Below, piece after piece: positions 7,352-15,802 of a stretch of 32,115 bases of DNA. Source of the DNA: SZUA-430 sp031413635. GTDB taxonomy: Bacteria; Pseudomonadota; Alphaproteobacteria; Micropepsales; Micropepsaceae. Within the stretch, counting starts at the first letter, position 1; each line of letters opens with the position of its first letter. Below the pieces are notes generated by a model. It worked only from the letters and a program-made list of their open reading frames with translations, was not told the DNA's origin and did not search any database. The stretch covers positions 1-32,115 of the forward strand of contig JANOFM010000038.1 in the NCBI GenBank assembly GCA_031413635.1, written 5' to 3'. The translations under genes were made by a program, and so were the position numbers.

Positions 7352-8062
7352 ATGGCAGAAACGAACATCATTGACGGCGGATGGGTTTTCGCGATCATCG
7401 CGGCGCCGCGCAGGCCCGCGCGTCTCGGGCCCGCGCTCGTCATTCCGTTTCCCGAGAGACGAACATTGCCCGAGCCCAAGGCGGACAGTATCGAGACTTC
7501 GGGCGAAACGCCGACGGCGCGTTGGCAACGGCTGATGGTCGCGGCGCAAGCGGGCGATCAGCGGTGCTACGCCGTGTTGCTGCAGGAGGCCGCGAAATTC
7601 GTGCGCGTGATCGCGCGGCGCTATCACGCCGACGGGGGCGCGGTCGAAGACGTGGTTCAGGAAACGCTGTTGAGCGTTCATCGCATTCGCCACACTTACG
7701 AACCGGGACGGCCGGTGGAACCTTGGATCGCGGCCATCGCCAAGGCGCGCGCGATCGATGCGCTTAGGGCGCGCAAACGGCGTGCGGCGGTCGAGCAGGA
7801 TATTTCGCCCGAAGCGATGGAAGGCGTGACCGACGGCGCCCGGCGCGCGGACGATCGACTGTCGGCGCATTCCGATATCGCGACGGCGATGGAGACGCTG
7901 TCGCCGGGCCAGCGCGCGGCCGTGCGCCTGCTGAAGATCGATGAGTTGACTTTGAGCGAAGCTTCGCGCGTCAGCGGCCAGTCGGTTCCGGCGCTGAAGT
8001 CGCTGTTGCATCGCGCCATGCTGTCGCTGCGCGCAAGCTTGAAGGGCGGGCGCGATGCGTGA
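7352..8062 (+). CDS. ECF-family RNA polymerase sigma factor
   Basis: 236 residues from ATG 7352; a TTG at 7466 (198 aa) with GAGA upstream is also possible, since sigma region 2 only begins near residue 58. Region 2 includes AVEDVVQETLLSVHRIR (97-113) and EPWIAAIAKARAIDALRARK (123-142). Region 4 is METLSPGQRAAVRLLKIDELTLSEAS followed by ALKSLLHRAMLSLR. The N-terminal ~55 residues are unusual for the family and may be untranslated. It overlaps the NrsF gene by 8 bases, so the sigma factor and its inhibitor are translationally coupled. Confidence 0.9.
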   Translation: MAETNIIDGGWVFAIIAAPRRPARLGPALVIPFPERRTLPEPKADSIETSGETPTARWQRLMVAAQAGDQRCYAVLLQEAAKFVRVIARRYHADGGAVEDVVQETLLSVHRIRHTYEPGRPVEPWIAAIAKARAIDALRARKRRAAVEQDISPEAMEGVTDGARRADDRLSAHSDIATAMETLSPGQRAAVRLLKIDELTLSEASRVSGQSVPALKSLLHRAMLSLRASLKGGRDA

Positions 8063-8702
8063 CGATACCGATGCGCTGATCGAGAAACTGGCGCGCGATG
8101 GTGCGCCGGTGAAGGCGCTGCCGCCGCCGTTGGTGCGCGCGGGCACCTTCATCGCGATTTCGTTTGCGGTGATGGGAGTGGTTGCGGCGTTTGCAGGCGA
8201 CATCGACGCCGTTTGGTCCAACCTCGCCGACTTGGCTTTCGCGGCGTCGCTTGCCGGGGCGCTGATCGCCGGCGTCGCTGCGATCTTTGCCGCGGTCGTG
8301 CTGTCGGTGCCCGGGCGATCGGCGTCGTGGGGGCTGTTGCCCCTGCCCGGCGCGTTGCTGTGGCTCGCGGGTAGCGGCGTCGAGTGTCTTCAATCGGTTG
8401 CCGCGTCCGGGTGGGGCGATGGCGATCCGTTTGCGAGTGCCGCGTGTTTCCGGTTCATCGCGACCGTCGGCGTGCCGCTGGCGTTAGGCCTGTACTTCTT
8501 GCTGCGGCGCTCGGTGGCGACACATCTGACCGGCGTGACGGCGCTGGCGGGTCTGGGTGCCGCGATGTTGGCGGCGGCTTTGCTGCAGTTCATGCATGCG
8601 CATGGTGCCAACCCGGTCGATCTCGCGACGCATATCGTGGCGGTGAGCCTGCTGATGGTTTTGATGATGACGCTCGGGCGTCGCGCTTTGGAGGGCAAGT
8701 AG
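8055..8702 (+). CDS. nrsF: NrsF-type (DUF1109) membrane anti-sigma factor
   Basis: 215 residues. A short cytoplasmic N-terminus (MRDDTDALIEKLARDGAPVKAL) typical of DUF1109 binds the ECF sigma factor, followed by six hydrophobic helices. In Caulobacter, NrsF holds SigF until heavy metal or oxidative stress releases it. Two cysteines are visible within the membrane part (GVECLQSV and AACFRF), and cysteines in NrsF proteins are implicated in sensing. It overlaps the sigma gene. Confidence 0.88.
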   Translation: MRDDTDALIEKLARDGAPVKALPPPLVRAGTFIAISFAVMGVVAAFAGDIDAVWSNLADLAFAASLAGALIAGVAAIFAAVVLSVPGRSASWGLLPLPGALLWLAGSGVECLQSVAASGWGDGDPFASAACFRFIATVGVPLALGLYFLLRRSVATHLTGVTALAGLGAAMLAAALLQFMHAHGANPVDLATHIVAVSLLMVLMMTLGRRALEGK

Positions 8703-9329
8703 GTGGTGCAACGGCGCGTCAGTTCCATTCGAGATCGAATCGCGCAGTTGTCGTTCGCCGGCATCGGGCTGTTCGCATCATATGCGCCCGTCGAGGCAAT
8801 GGATATCGGCGCAAAGGAAGAGGCGCGTCTCGCCGCCGGCGATGTCTTGCTCGACGTGGCACGCGACGACACCTCTCACGCCGCGCGGGTTGCCGCCGTC
8901 GTCGATATCGGCGCGCCGCCGGATGTGGTGTGGGCGGCGATGATCGACTGCGAGGGCGCGCCGAAGTTCGTGCCCAGTCTCATCAGTTGCAAAATATTGG
9001 AGAGCGATCCCGCCGGTGCCTGGGACGTTCGCGAACACATGATCGATTGGGCATGGTTTCTGCCGACGATCCGAAATGTTTTTCGCTCGGATTATGAACA
9101 GATGCGCCGCCTTCGCTTTCAACGCGTCGGCGGCGATCTGAAGGAGTCCGCCGGCGAATGGCGGCTCCATCCTTTGCGCGAAGGCAAGGCCACGCGCGTG
9201 TTCTACGCAGGCCGCATGGCACCCAACGGTTGGATTCCGACGGCGCTCGTTCGCGATCAGATGAGGGAGGATATTCCCAAGGTCCTCACCGCATTGCGCC
9301 GCGAGTGTCTTGCCCGCGGCAAGAAGTAG
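8703..9329 (+). CDS. Secreted START/SRPBCC-fold protein
   Basis: 208 residues from GTG 8703, directly after the NrsF stop codon. An N-terminal hydrophobic stretch (QLSFAGIGLFASYAPVEAM) acts as a signal peptide or anchor. The START-like fold begins at VAAVVDIGAPPDVVWAAMID and ends with an amphipathic C-terminal helix (REDIPKVLTALRRECLARG). Such folds bind lipids or other hydrophobic ligands; the ligand is unknown. Its place in the sigma operon makes it a likely effector of the stress response. Confidence 0.82.
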   Translation: MVQRRVSSIRDRIAQLSFAGIGLFASYAPVEAMDIGAKEEARLAAGDVLLDVARDDTSHAARVAAVVDIGAPPDVVWAAMIDCEGAPKFVPSLISCKILESDPAGAWDVREHMIDWAWFLPTIRNVFRSDYEQMRRLRFQRVGGDLKESAGEWRLHPLREGKATRVFYAGRMAPNGWIPTALVRDQMREDIPKVLTALRRECLARGKK

Positions 9330-9341
9330 GCGGGCGTCCAG

Positions 9342-10037
9342 GTGCTGGCGGTCGCCGTCATCATTCCAACGCTGAACGAGGCGGACCAGATCGGGGACTT
9401 GCTTGCGGCACTCGACGCGCACGATTTCAAGGAACGCATCGTCGTCGACGGCGGCAGCGTCGATGGCACGCAGAGCATCGCGGCCCGACATCGTGGAGTT
9501 AGCGTCATTGGGTCTTCACGCGGACGCGGCGCGCAACTGAACGCGGGAGCCCGCGCCGCGAGCGCCGAAATTCTGTTGTTCCTTCATGCAGACACGCGCC
9601 TGGAGCCCCGCGCTTGCGAAACGATTTGCCTGGCGCTCGCCGACACGCGAAACGCCGGCGGTTGCTTTCGCCTGCGCTTCGACAGGCATCACCCGGCGCT
9701 TGCCCTCTATTCGTATTTCAGCCGCTTCGACTCGTTCTTCACGACATTCGGCGACCAAGCCTATTTCACACGCGCAGTGGCATTCCGAGACTGCGGCGGT
9801 TTTCCCGAGTGGCCGTTTCTGGAGGACGTCGAACTCCGCCGCCGCCTTCGCCGCAGGGGCCGCTTCGTCAAACTGAATTCCACAGTCGTGACATCGGCGC
9901 GACGCTTCGCGGCCGAGGGTGTCTTCAAGCGTCAGGCTCTTAACATGGCCGTGTTGATGCTGCACCTCGCGGGCGTGCCGGCGACCAGGCTCGCTCGGTT
10001 TTATGCCGCGAGATCCGGCAAGGCCGCTAAACGCTAG
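9342..10037 (+). CDS. Family 2 glycosyltransferase, TIGR04283-like
   Basis: 231 residues, GTG start 12 bases after the previous stop. GT-A features are VAVIIPTLNEADQI at the N-terminus, IVVDGGSVDGT, GRGAQLNAGA and the metal-binding FLHADTRL. GDQAYFTR and FLEDVELRRRLRRRG continue the family pattern of TIGR04283 (rSAM/selenodomain-associated transferase 2). It has no long membrane helices. It is the last gene of the sigma operon, so the response may include sugar transfer to a cell-surface or lipid target; the acceptor is unknown. Confidence 0.87.
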   Translation: MLAVAVIIPTLNEADQIGDLLAALDAHDFKERIVVDGGSVDGTQSIAARHRGVSVIGSSRGRGAQLNAGARAASAEILLFLHADTRLEPRACETICLALADTRNAGGCFRLRFDRHHPALALYSYFSRFDSFFTTFGDQAYFTRAVAFRDCGGFPEWPFLEDVELRRRLRRRGRFVKLNSTVVTSARRFAAEGVFKRQALNMAVLMLHLAGVPATRLARFYAARSGKAAKR

Positions 10038-10161
10038 AGCGTGGTGCAGTGCGCGCAAGCGACTATGCGAGGCGCGGTTGCGGCAAGGCTCCACACATAA
10101 GATATTGTGTCCTGCCATATTCCGGTGACGGCTGCGAACACGTGGCAGCGAGGCTCGGCAT

Positions 10162-11226
10162 CTACTGCGTTTGCAGCATTTCGCCGGTGATCGCGTAGGC
10201 GCCGTCGAGCCAGGCGACGACTTCTTTTGCGGCCGGATGGTCGTGCGCCGCCCAGCGGGTGCGCAGCTTGGCGGCGCGATCTCCCAAATGGTCGAGGCCG
10301 ATGTCCTGCAGCGCGATGAGATCGGATTCGAACATCTGCGCCAACTTTTCACCGGCAATGTCGCGCGCGGCCGCGCGGAAAGCGAGCATGTAGTTGTAGC
10401 GATCGCCTTGCGCGTAACTGTCGATCAAGGTGAGCGCGGGAATGCAGCTGAGGCGCGGTTGGAGCGCGGGGTTGATGGCATGGGCCGCGACGTGAGGCGC
10501 GATGGTCGCCGGCCTGCCCGTGAAGCCGCGCAGGTGCAGAAAGCGCGACATGCGCGGGCCGTCGTTGACGGGGTAGTTGTCCCAGAGAAACGGTTTGCGG
10601 CGCAGGCGCTGTTCGACGTCTTGCAGATGGCCCGGTGAAATAGCGCGGGCGCAGACTTCCTCGCCGGTCCAGAAAACATGCACGGCGGGATCGAGCAGGC
10701 GGCCGAGCTGCTGCAAATAGTCCGCCGGGCGATTGCCGAAGACGCGATCCAAGATGCAATCGTCGGTGTAATAAGACGGGCACATGATCAGGCGCGAGGC
10801 GCGCGTGCAGCCCGACACGAACTCGACGATGCGGGCCTGACGGTCGGCGAGGTCGGGAATGTCGCCACGCATGTCGTCGAACAGGATTGCGAGATCGTCG
10901 AGGCCGAGCGTGTCGAGCGTCGCGATGCGTACGCGCAGTGCTTCGCGTGCTTCGTCGTCGAAGTTGCGGAAGATTTCGTAGGGACTGAGACCCACGCCGA
11001 AGCGCACGCCGGCGGCGCGGCAGGCGGCGGCGAAGGCGCGTAGGTCCTCCCACACAATTTTGGGGTGCGCCTCGCGCCAGCGGCGGCGAAGGTACTCGTC
11101 GCCCTTGGGGGCGTAGTGGAAGAAGCCGTAGCCGCGCGTGCTCAGCGTTTGCATCACGGCCGTCCGGTCCGCGAAAGACCAAGGACGGCCGAAATAACCT
11201 TCGATGATGCCGAGTTCGGGTGTCAT
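10162..11226 (-). CDS. GH84-like beta-N-acetylglucosaminidase (O-GlcNAcase/hyaluronidase fold)
   Basis: 354 residues forming one TIM-barrel domain. LGIIEGYFGRPWSFADR (5-21), YAPKGDEYLRRRWRE and ILFDDMRGD (D117, D118) match the catalytic core of GH84, where two adjacent aspartates support substrate-assisted cleavage of N-acetylglucosaminides. VHVFWTGEEVC, LWDNYPVND and a short helical C-terminus follow. No signal peptide was found, so the enzyme seems cytoplasmic. It lacks the extra domains of larger GH84 enzymes. Its start follows the DUF4199 stop by 11 bases. Confidence 0.87.
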   Translation of the reverse strand: MTPELGIIEGYFGRPWSFADRTAVMQTLSTRGYGFFHYAPKGDEYLRRRWREAHPKIVWEDLRAFAAACRAAGVRFGVGLSPYEIFRNFDDEAREALRVRIATLDTLGLDDLAILFDDMRGDIPDLADRQARIVEFVSGCTRASRLIMCPSYYTDDCILDRVFGNRPADYLQQLGRLLDPAVHVFWTGEEVCARAISPGHLQDVEQRLRRKPFLWDNYPVNDGPRMSRFLHLRGFTGRPATIAPHVAAHAINPALQPRLSCIPALTLIDSYAQGDRYNYMLAFRAAARDIAGEKLAQMFESDLIALQDIGLDHLGDRAAKLRTRWAAHDHPAAKEVVAWLDGAYAITGEMLQTQ

Positions 11227-11237
11227 TCAGTTCGCAT

Positions 11238-11777
11238 CTATGCCCGATCCGGGAGAGCTTTGGAATTGCGAAGGATGGCAGCCGAGATGAGTGCCACGAG
11301 GACGCCTACGGGGAATATTTCGAGGAACGTTATCCCCATCCGATACGGCATGTTCGTGTTGTACACGATCATCATCGCGTCCATCTCGGCGACAAGCTTG
11401 TCGAGGGCTGCGCCCGAAAGCCCCTTGGCCTTCTCGCCCGCGATGTAGTGATCCATGTACGCCTTCATGTACGAGCCGTCGGTCGCGGCCATGTATACCT
11501 CCCACCCGGCGACGTAGATCACGCCCGCAACCACGGTGATCGCGAGCCCCATGAGGAACGCGGGCACGAACTTGATCACCCCGCCGAGGTCGCGGTCGCG
11601 GTAACGCTTCACGCCGAAGAAGATCATCGAGAGCGCGATGATCATGGTGAGGTAGCCGAACAACAACGAGTTGTCGCCCATTTCCGGTTGCCCGCCTGCC
11701 GCGACGATGACTGCCAGCGTGACGCCGATAACGATGAGGCCTGCAAACGTGCCGTAGAGAAAGATGATGTTGGTCAT
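11238..11777 (-). CDS. DUF4199-family membrane protein
   Basis: 179 residues. ATG 11777 begins the first membrane helix (MTNIIFLYGTFAGLIVIGV); a longer frame upstream is unrelated sequence overlapping the VOC gene. Four helices are visible, with a periplasmic or cytoplasmic loop rich in methionine and tyrosine (about 100-145) before the last helix. The pair of central helices FFGVKRYRDRDLGG is characteristic of DUF4199, a family of unknown function. Lies between the VOC gene (37 bases) and the glycosidase gene. Confidence 0.8.
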   Translation of the reverse strand: MTNIIFLYGTFAGLIVIGVTLAVIVAAGGQPEMGDNSLLFGYLTMIIALSMIFFGVKRYRDRDLGGVIKFVPAFLMGLAITVVAGVIYVAGWEVYMAATDGSYMKAYMDHYIAGEKAKGLSGAALDKLVAEMDAMMIVYNTNMPYRMGITFLEIFPVGVLVALISAAILRNSKALPDRA

Positions 11778-11814
11778 GGGCTGTGCCCCGGTCCTTGGTT
11801 GTTGAGCGAGGAGG

Positions 11815-12300
11815 TCAGCTTTTGTCGACGCCGCCGGGTTGCCAGAGTTGGATCGGGTTGCCTTCGGGGTCGGCCGTCTTGGCGAAGCGGCCGTTCGGGT
11901 AGGTCTCCGGATCGATCTCAACCGCCGTACCGTTCGCCCGCAGCTGCGCCGCCATCTTGTCCAGATCGCGGACGCGGAAATTGATCATCCATTGCAGGCG
12001 CATATCGCCGAAATAGGTCGTGTCCTGCTTGAACGGCGCAAACACCGTGGTGCCCGCCTCCTGGCGCCAGGGCGTCCCGCCGTAGTCGGTCGGCGCCGTC
12101 GTGACGCCGAGGTTTTTCTCGTACCATGCTGCAAGCGCCTTCGGGTCCTTCGCTCGAAAGAAGAAGCCGCCGATGCCGGTTACGCGTTCCATGGTTTGTT
12201 GTCCTTTCGGTGTGAGGCCCATCGCATGCGCTTGAGCGGCCATTGCTGCGCCGGCCGTTAGTCCAAGCGCCGTGCGGCGTGTGAAATCTTCGGGGTGCAT
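11815..12300 (-). CDS. VOC (glyoxalase/bleomycin resistance) family protein with a Tat-like N-terminus
   Basis: 161 residues from ATG 12300 (AGGGGCAGGG upstream). Residues 1-28 contain FTRRTALGLTAG, a twin-arginine-type signal. The VOC domain starts at MERVTGIGGFFFRAKDP and ends DPEGNPIQLWQP, with the C-terminal E/Q pattern of the family. A second ATG at 12192 also has a strong site (GAAAGGACAACAAACC) and would give a 125-residue cytosolic form. VOC proteins bind a metal in paired beta-alpha-beta modules; only one module pair is present here, so it probably dimerises. Confidence 0.85.
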   Translation of the reverse strand: MHPEDFTRRTALGLTAGAAMAAQAHAMGLTPKGQQTMERVTGIGGFFFRAKDPKALAAWYEKNLGVTTAPTDYGGTPWRQEAGTTVFAPFKQDTTYFGDMRLQWMINFRVRDLDKMAAQLRANGTAVEIDPETYPNGRFAKTADPEGNPIQLWQPGGVDKS

Positions 12301-12428
12301 GATCCCTGCCCCTTTTCTCTTCGTTGCCCTTGTCGAATACGCGGGAACGGGCGGCTTCGGTATCGCCCGAAAGGGTGATTTCGCGAATATCCGCCGCTTT
12401 GGCGACTTCGACGTGCCGGTTTTCCCCG

Positions 12429-12878
12429 TCAGGGGATGAGGCGGAGTTCGCGCGCCTTTTGGATCGCCTGGGTGCGGCGCTCGACCTCCAGCTTTTGGAA
12501 GAGGCTGGCGATGTGGGTCTTGATGGTGTTGGGCGACACGTCGAGGGTGCGCGCGATCTCTTTGTTCGCATTGCCCGCGGCGAGGCGTTCGAGCACCTCG
12601 AATTCCCGGTCGGTCAAGCCCAGCGACTTTCGCGCCGCCTCGTTCCGTTCGAACGGGAAGGCAGCGGCCTTGGGCGTGAGGCGGTAACCGGCCCAGATGC
12701 CCAGGCCCGTGAACGCGAGGGCGATCAGGACGATGTAGATCTCGGTCGCGAAGGCGCGGGTGACGTATTTGTACTCGAGCCACTCGAGCAGGAACGCCCC
12801 CGCAGCGAGGGCGAGGGCGTAGAGGGCGACCGGTTTTGCCATGGGGCCGACTTTTGCGATGGCCTTGGGCCAATTCAT
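12429..12878 (-). CDS. Membrane-anchored LuxR-type HTH regulator
   Basis: 149 residues with two membrane helices (about 13-35 and 46-66) followed by a LuxR/GerE HTH (86-147): LTDREFEVLERLAAGNANKE, then SPNTIKTHIASLFQKLEVERRTQAI. There is no receiver domain, so signal input must come through the membrane part or another protein. The ATG at 12878 lies 4 bases after the amidohydrolase stop, consistent with translational coupling; a shorter start at 12842 is possible. A 128-base gap separates it from the VOC gene. Confidence 0.86.
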   Translation of the reverse strand: MNWPKAIAKVGPMAKPVALYALALAAGAFLLEWLEYKYVTRAFATEIYIVLIALAFTGLGIWAGYRLTPKAAAFPFERNEAARKSLGLTDREFEVLERLAAGNANKEIARTLDVSPNTIKTHIASLFQKLEVERRTQAIQKARELRLIP

Positions 12879-12882
12879 CGGG

Positions 12883-14067
12883 TCAAGCCGCCATGCGCGC
12901 CGGGCGGCGAAGGTCGGGGCTAAGCCCCTCGCCCATCAGGTCGACGAAGTTTTCGGCGTAGAAGCGGTCGATCGCGCGTTGCGGCAGTCCCTTTAGGCTT
13001 TCGTCGAAGCGTTTGAGCGGGTTGCGGCCGCCTTCGACGTGGGGGAAATCGGAGGAGAAGAGGCAGACGTCTTCGCCCGCGTTGGCGACGATCCAGCCGG
13101 CGTCTTCGTGCGGATAGGGCGTCGCGCGCACTTGGCGTTTGACGAATTCACTGGGCTTCATCGAGAGTTTCTTCAGTCGTTCTTCGCCTTTATAAAAAGC
13201 GCCGTGTCCCGCATCCATGTTGCGCATCCAGCCGGGCAGCCACGAGGCGCCGAGTTCGATGGCACCGAACTTCAAGCGCGGGAAGCGGTCGAGCACGCCG
13301 TCGAAGATCATCGCGGCCAAGCTCAGCATCACGGAATTCGGGATCATCATGTAGCTGACGGAAGTGAAGTTCTCTTCGCCGCCGTGGAAGTCTTTCACCT
13401 TGGGCAGGCCGTTGTTGAAATAACCGGGGTTCAGCTTTTCTTCGCCGCCGACGTGGAAGAGGATCGGCAAGCCCGCCTCCTGCGCCATGGCCCAGATGGG
13501 ATCGAACGCGGTGTGACTGGGCGAATGGCCGTTCGGGCAGCGCGAGGGGATCATCAACGCTTTGAGGCCCATGTCGATCGCCTCGCGCGCCGTTGTCTTG
13601 GCGCGGTCGAAACCGGCGAGCGGCACGTAGGCCGTGCCGAGGAAGCGGCGGTCGACCGAACAGAACGCCGCCATCATGCGGTTGTGCGCCTCAGCCGTCG
13701 CGTAGGCGAGATCGACGTTCGTTTCGTCGAGGCCGAAATTGCCGAGGCACCAAGTGGTGAAAACAAGTTGGCTCGTGAAGCCCAAGAGGTCGAGCGCGCG
13801 CGGACGATCGTCGCTTCGGAAAGCGCCGAGCGCTTCGTAATTCCTGCGCAGAAGTATGTTGTCGGCGGCACCGGCGCGGAAGGCCGGGTCGCTTTGCTTG
13901 GCGCGCGCCTCGCTCACCCATTTGCCGTCGCGTGGCCAGGCCTGGAGTTTGGGCAGCGCGTCGTAGGGGGCGCGAAACTTCGGATCGATGAAATCGTCCA
14001 GGCAATCGGACATCTCCATCAGATGCGAGTCGGCATCGTGGATGATGCGGTTCGCGGCGTAGGGCAC
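12883..14067 (-). CDS. Amidohydrolase 2 family metal-dependent hydrolase
   Basis: 394 residues starting at GTG 14067, which has GGGAGG 6 bases upstream. IIHDADSHLME carries the first metal-binding histidine of the family, FHVGG (about residue 204) a second, and LFSSDFPHVEGGR near the C-terminus the catalytic Asp. This branch of the TIM-barrel family covers decarboxylases and hydrolases of aromatic or acyl substrates. It stands divergent to the acyl-CoA synthetase gene, which suggests joint function in degradation of an aromatic or fatty compound. Confidence 0.88.
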   Translation of the reverse strand: MPYAANRIIHDADSHLMEMSDCLDDFIDPKFRAPYDALPKLQAWPRDGKWVSEARAKQSDPAFRAGAADNILLRRNYEALGAFRSDDRPRALDLLGFTSQLVFTTWCLGNFGLDETNVDLAYATAEAHNRMMAAFCSVDRRFLGTAYVPLAGFDRAKTTAREAIDMGLKALMIPSRCPNGHSPSHTAFDPIWAMAQEAGLPILFHVGGEEKLNPGYFNNGLPKVKDFHGGEENFTSVSYMMIPNSVMLSLAAMIFDGVLDRFPRLKFGAIELGASWLPGWMRNMDAGHGAFYKGEERLKKLSMKPSEFVKRQVRATPYPHEDAGWIVANAGEDVCLFSSDFPHVEGGRNPLKRFDESLKGLPQRAIDRFYAENFVDLMGEGLSPDLRRPARMAA

Positions 14068-14194
14068 GGGCGGCCTCCCTGGGTCTGGTGGATGAGATGA
14101 TTGCGGAGCGCGGCGCGGGACGCAACCCTTCGATATCTTCCGCCGCCGTCGCGATTTCCGCTAGGGTGCCGGCAAAAGACATCGGAGGAAACGC

Positions 14195-15802
14195 ATGGGT
14201 TCGTGGAATTTCGGCGATATTGCCGACGCGGTGGCCAAAGTGGTGCCGGGGGATGCGCCGGCTCTGATCCATGGCGACCGGGTCACCACTTGGCGCGACT
14301 TTCAGGCGCGCACGAACGGGTTGGCGCGGGGGTTGATCGCTTCGGGGCACACGGCCGACGACAAGCTTGCCATTCTGATCCGCAACCGGCCGGAATACAT
14401 GGAGGCGACCTTCGCCGCGTTTAAGGGCCGCTTCGTGCATGTGAACGTGAACTATCGCTACAAGGCCGAGGAGCTTTCCTACATCTTCGATAACTCGGAC
14501 GCGCGCGTGGTGGTCTACGGCAGCGAGTTCGCGCCTGTCGTCGCGGAGATCCGCGCGCGGCTTCCCGACGTGAAGACGTGGTTGCAGGTCGAGGTCGATC
14601 GCACGCCCCTGCCCTCCTTCGCGACGGACTACGAGACGTACATCGCGCGGCAGAGTAGCGCGGATTTGAAGATCGAACGGTCGGGCGACGATTTGTTCTT
14701 TCTCTATACCGGTGGCACGACGGGCATGCCCAAGGGCGTGATGTGGCGGCAAGGCGATCTGCGGCAGGCGCAGATGAATCCCGCCTTGATGCCGGTGGTG
14801 CCGGCGAACATCGACGAACATGCGGCGATCGTGCGCGAGCAGATCGGCAACCGCTTTATTCCGGCGTGTCCTCAGATGCACGGCACGGGGTTGCTGACTT
14901 CGTTCGGCGCACTGTGCATGGGCGGGTGCGTGATTACGCTCGAAGCGCCGAGTTTCGAGGCGGTCGAATTGTGGGATGTGACGGCGCGGCATAAGGCGCA
15001 GAGTATCGCCATCGTCGGCGATGCGTTCGCCAAACCCATGCTACGCGCGCTCGACGAACATCCGGGGCGGTGGGATTTGTCGTCGCTGGTGACGATCATT
15101 TCGTCAGGTGTGATGTGGAGCCAGGAGGTCAAGCACGGGATGCTGAAACACATTGCGCAGGTGGCGCTGCTGGATTCGTTCGGCTCGTCGGAGGCGGTGG
15201 GGTTTGCGATGTCGGCAACGACGAAGGACGGCGAGGCCGCGACGGCGCAGTTCACGCTGGGCACGGACGTGGCCGTGTTCAGCACCGATCACAAGCCGGT
15301 GGCGCCCGGTGCCACCGAACCCGGCTTCATCGCGCGCGGCGGGAACATTCCCGTCGGCTATTGGAAGGACGCGGAGAAGACGGCGAAAACGTTTCCGGTG
15401 ATCGAGGGCAAGCGCTGGTCGATCCCCGGCGACTATTGTTTGTTGCATGGGGACAGTTCGATCACGCTGCTCGGGCGCGGCAGTGTGTGCATCAACACGG
15501 CGGGCGAGAAGGTTTACCCGGAAGAGGTCGAGGAGGTGTTGAAGCAGCATGCGACGGTCGAAGACGCGCTCGTCGTCGGCGTGCCGGACGAGAAATGGGG
15601 CAGCGCGGTGACGGCAATCGTGGAACTTTCACCTGGCGCGCGATTTGAGGAAGAGGTTTTGCGCAAGCATGTGAGGGAGAATTTGGCGGGGTACAAGACG
15701 CCGAAGCGCATTGTCGCGGTCGAGCGCATGTTTCGCGCGTCGAATGGCAAAGCGGATTACAAAGTGGCGACGGACTACGCGCGCAAAGCGTTGGGGATTT
15801 GA
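14195..15802 (+). CDS. Acyl-CoA synthetase (AMP-forming), FadD-like
   Basis: 535 residues, ATG preceded by GGAGG. The AMP-binding signature FLYTGGTTGMPKG spans 169-181. Later motifs are DSFGSSEAVG, the linker with DYCLLHGD, then GRGSVCINTAGEKVYPEEVEE, and the C-terminal lysine in ASNGKADYK that completes adenylation. It activates a carboxylic acid with ATP and then forms the CoA thioester. Its stop overlaps the start of the next gene (TGATG), so acyl-CoA would pass to the dehydrogenase. The chain length preference cannot be read from sequence. Confidence 0.92.
   Translation: MGSWNFGDIADAVAKVVPGDAPALIHGDRVTTWRDFQARTNGLARGLIASGHTADDKLAILIRNRPEYMEATFAAFKGRFVHVNVNYRYKAEELSYIFDNSDARVVVYGSEFAPVVAEIRARLPDVKTWLQVEVDRTPLPSFATDYETYIARQSSADLKIERSGDDLFFLYTGGTTGMPKGVMWRQGDLRQAQMNPALMPVVPANIDEHAAIVREQIGNRFIPACPQMHGTGLLTSFGALCMGGCVITLEAPSFEAVELWDVTARHKAQSIAIVGDAFAKPMLRALDEHPGRWDLSSLVTIISSGVMWSQEVKHGMLKHIAQVALLDSFGSSEAVGFAMSATTKDGEAATAQFTLGTDVAVFSTDHKPVAPGATEPGFIARGGNIPVGYWKDAEKTAKTFPVIEGKRWSIPGDYCLLHGDSSITLLGRGSVCINTAGEKVYPEEVEEVLKQHATVEDALVVGVPDEKWGSAVTAIVELSPGARFEEEVLRKHVRENLAGYKTPKRIVAVERMFRASNGKADYKVATDYARKALGI

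Noticed and set aside
12301..12873. In-frame upstream extension of the VOC gene to 12873
   Set aside because: Arg/Pro-rich, overlaps the LuxR-type gene in another frame; the ATG at 12300 has its own ribosome site.
13691..14992. 433-residue reverse frame spanning the 14068-14194 gap
   Set aside because: Runs antisense through the start of the acyl-CoA synthetase and out of frame through the amidohydrolase gene; Arg/His-rich nonsense with no domain.
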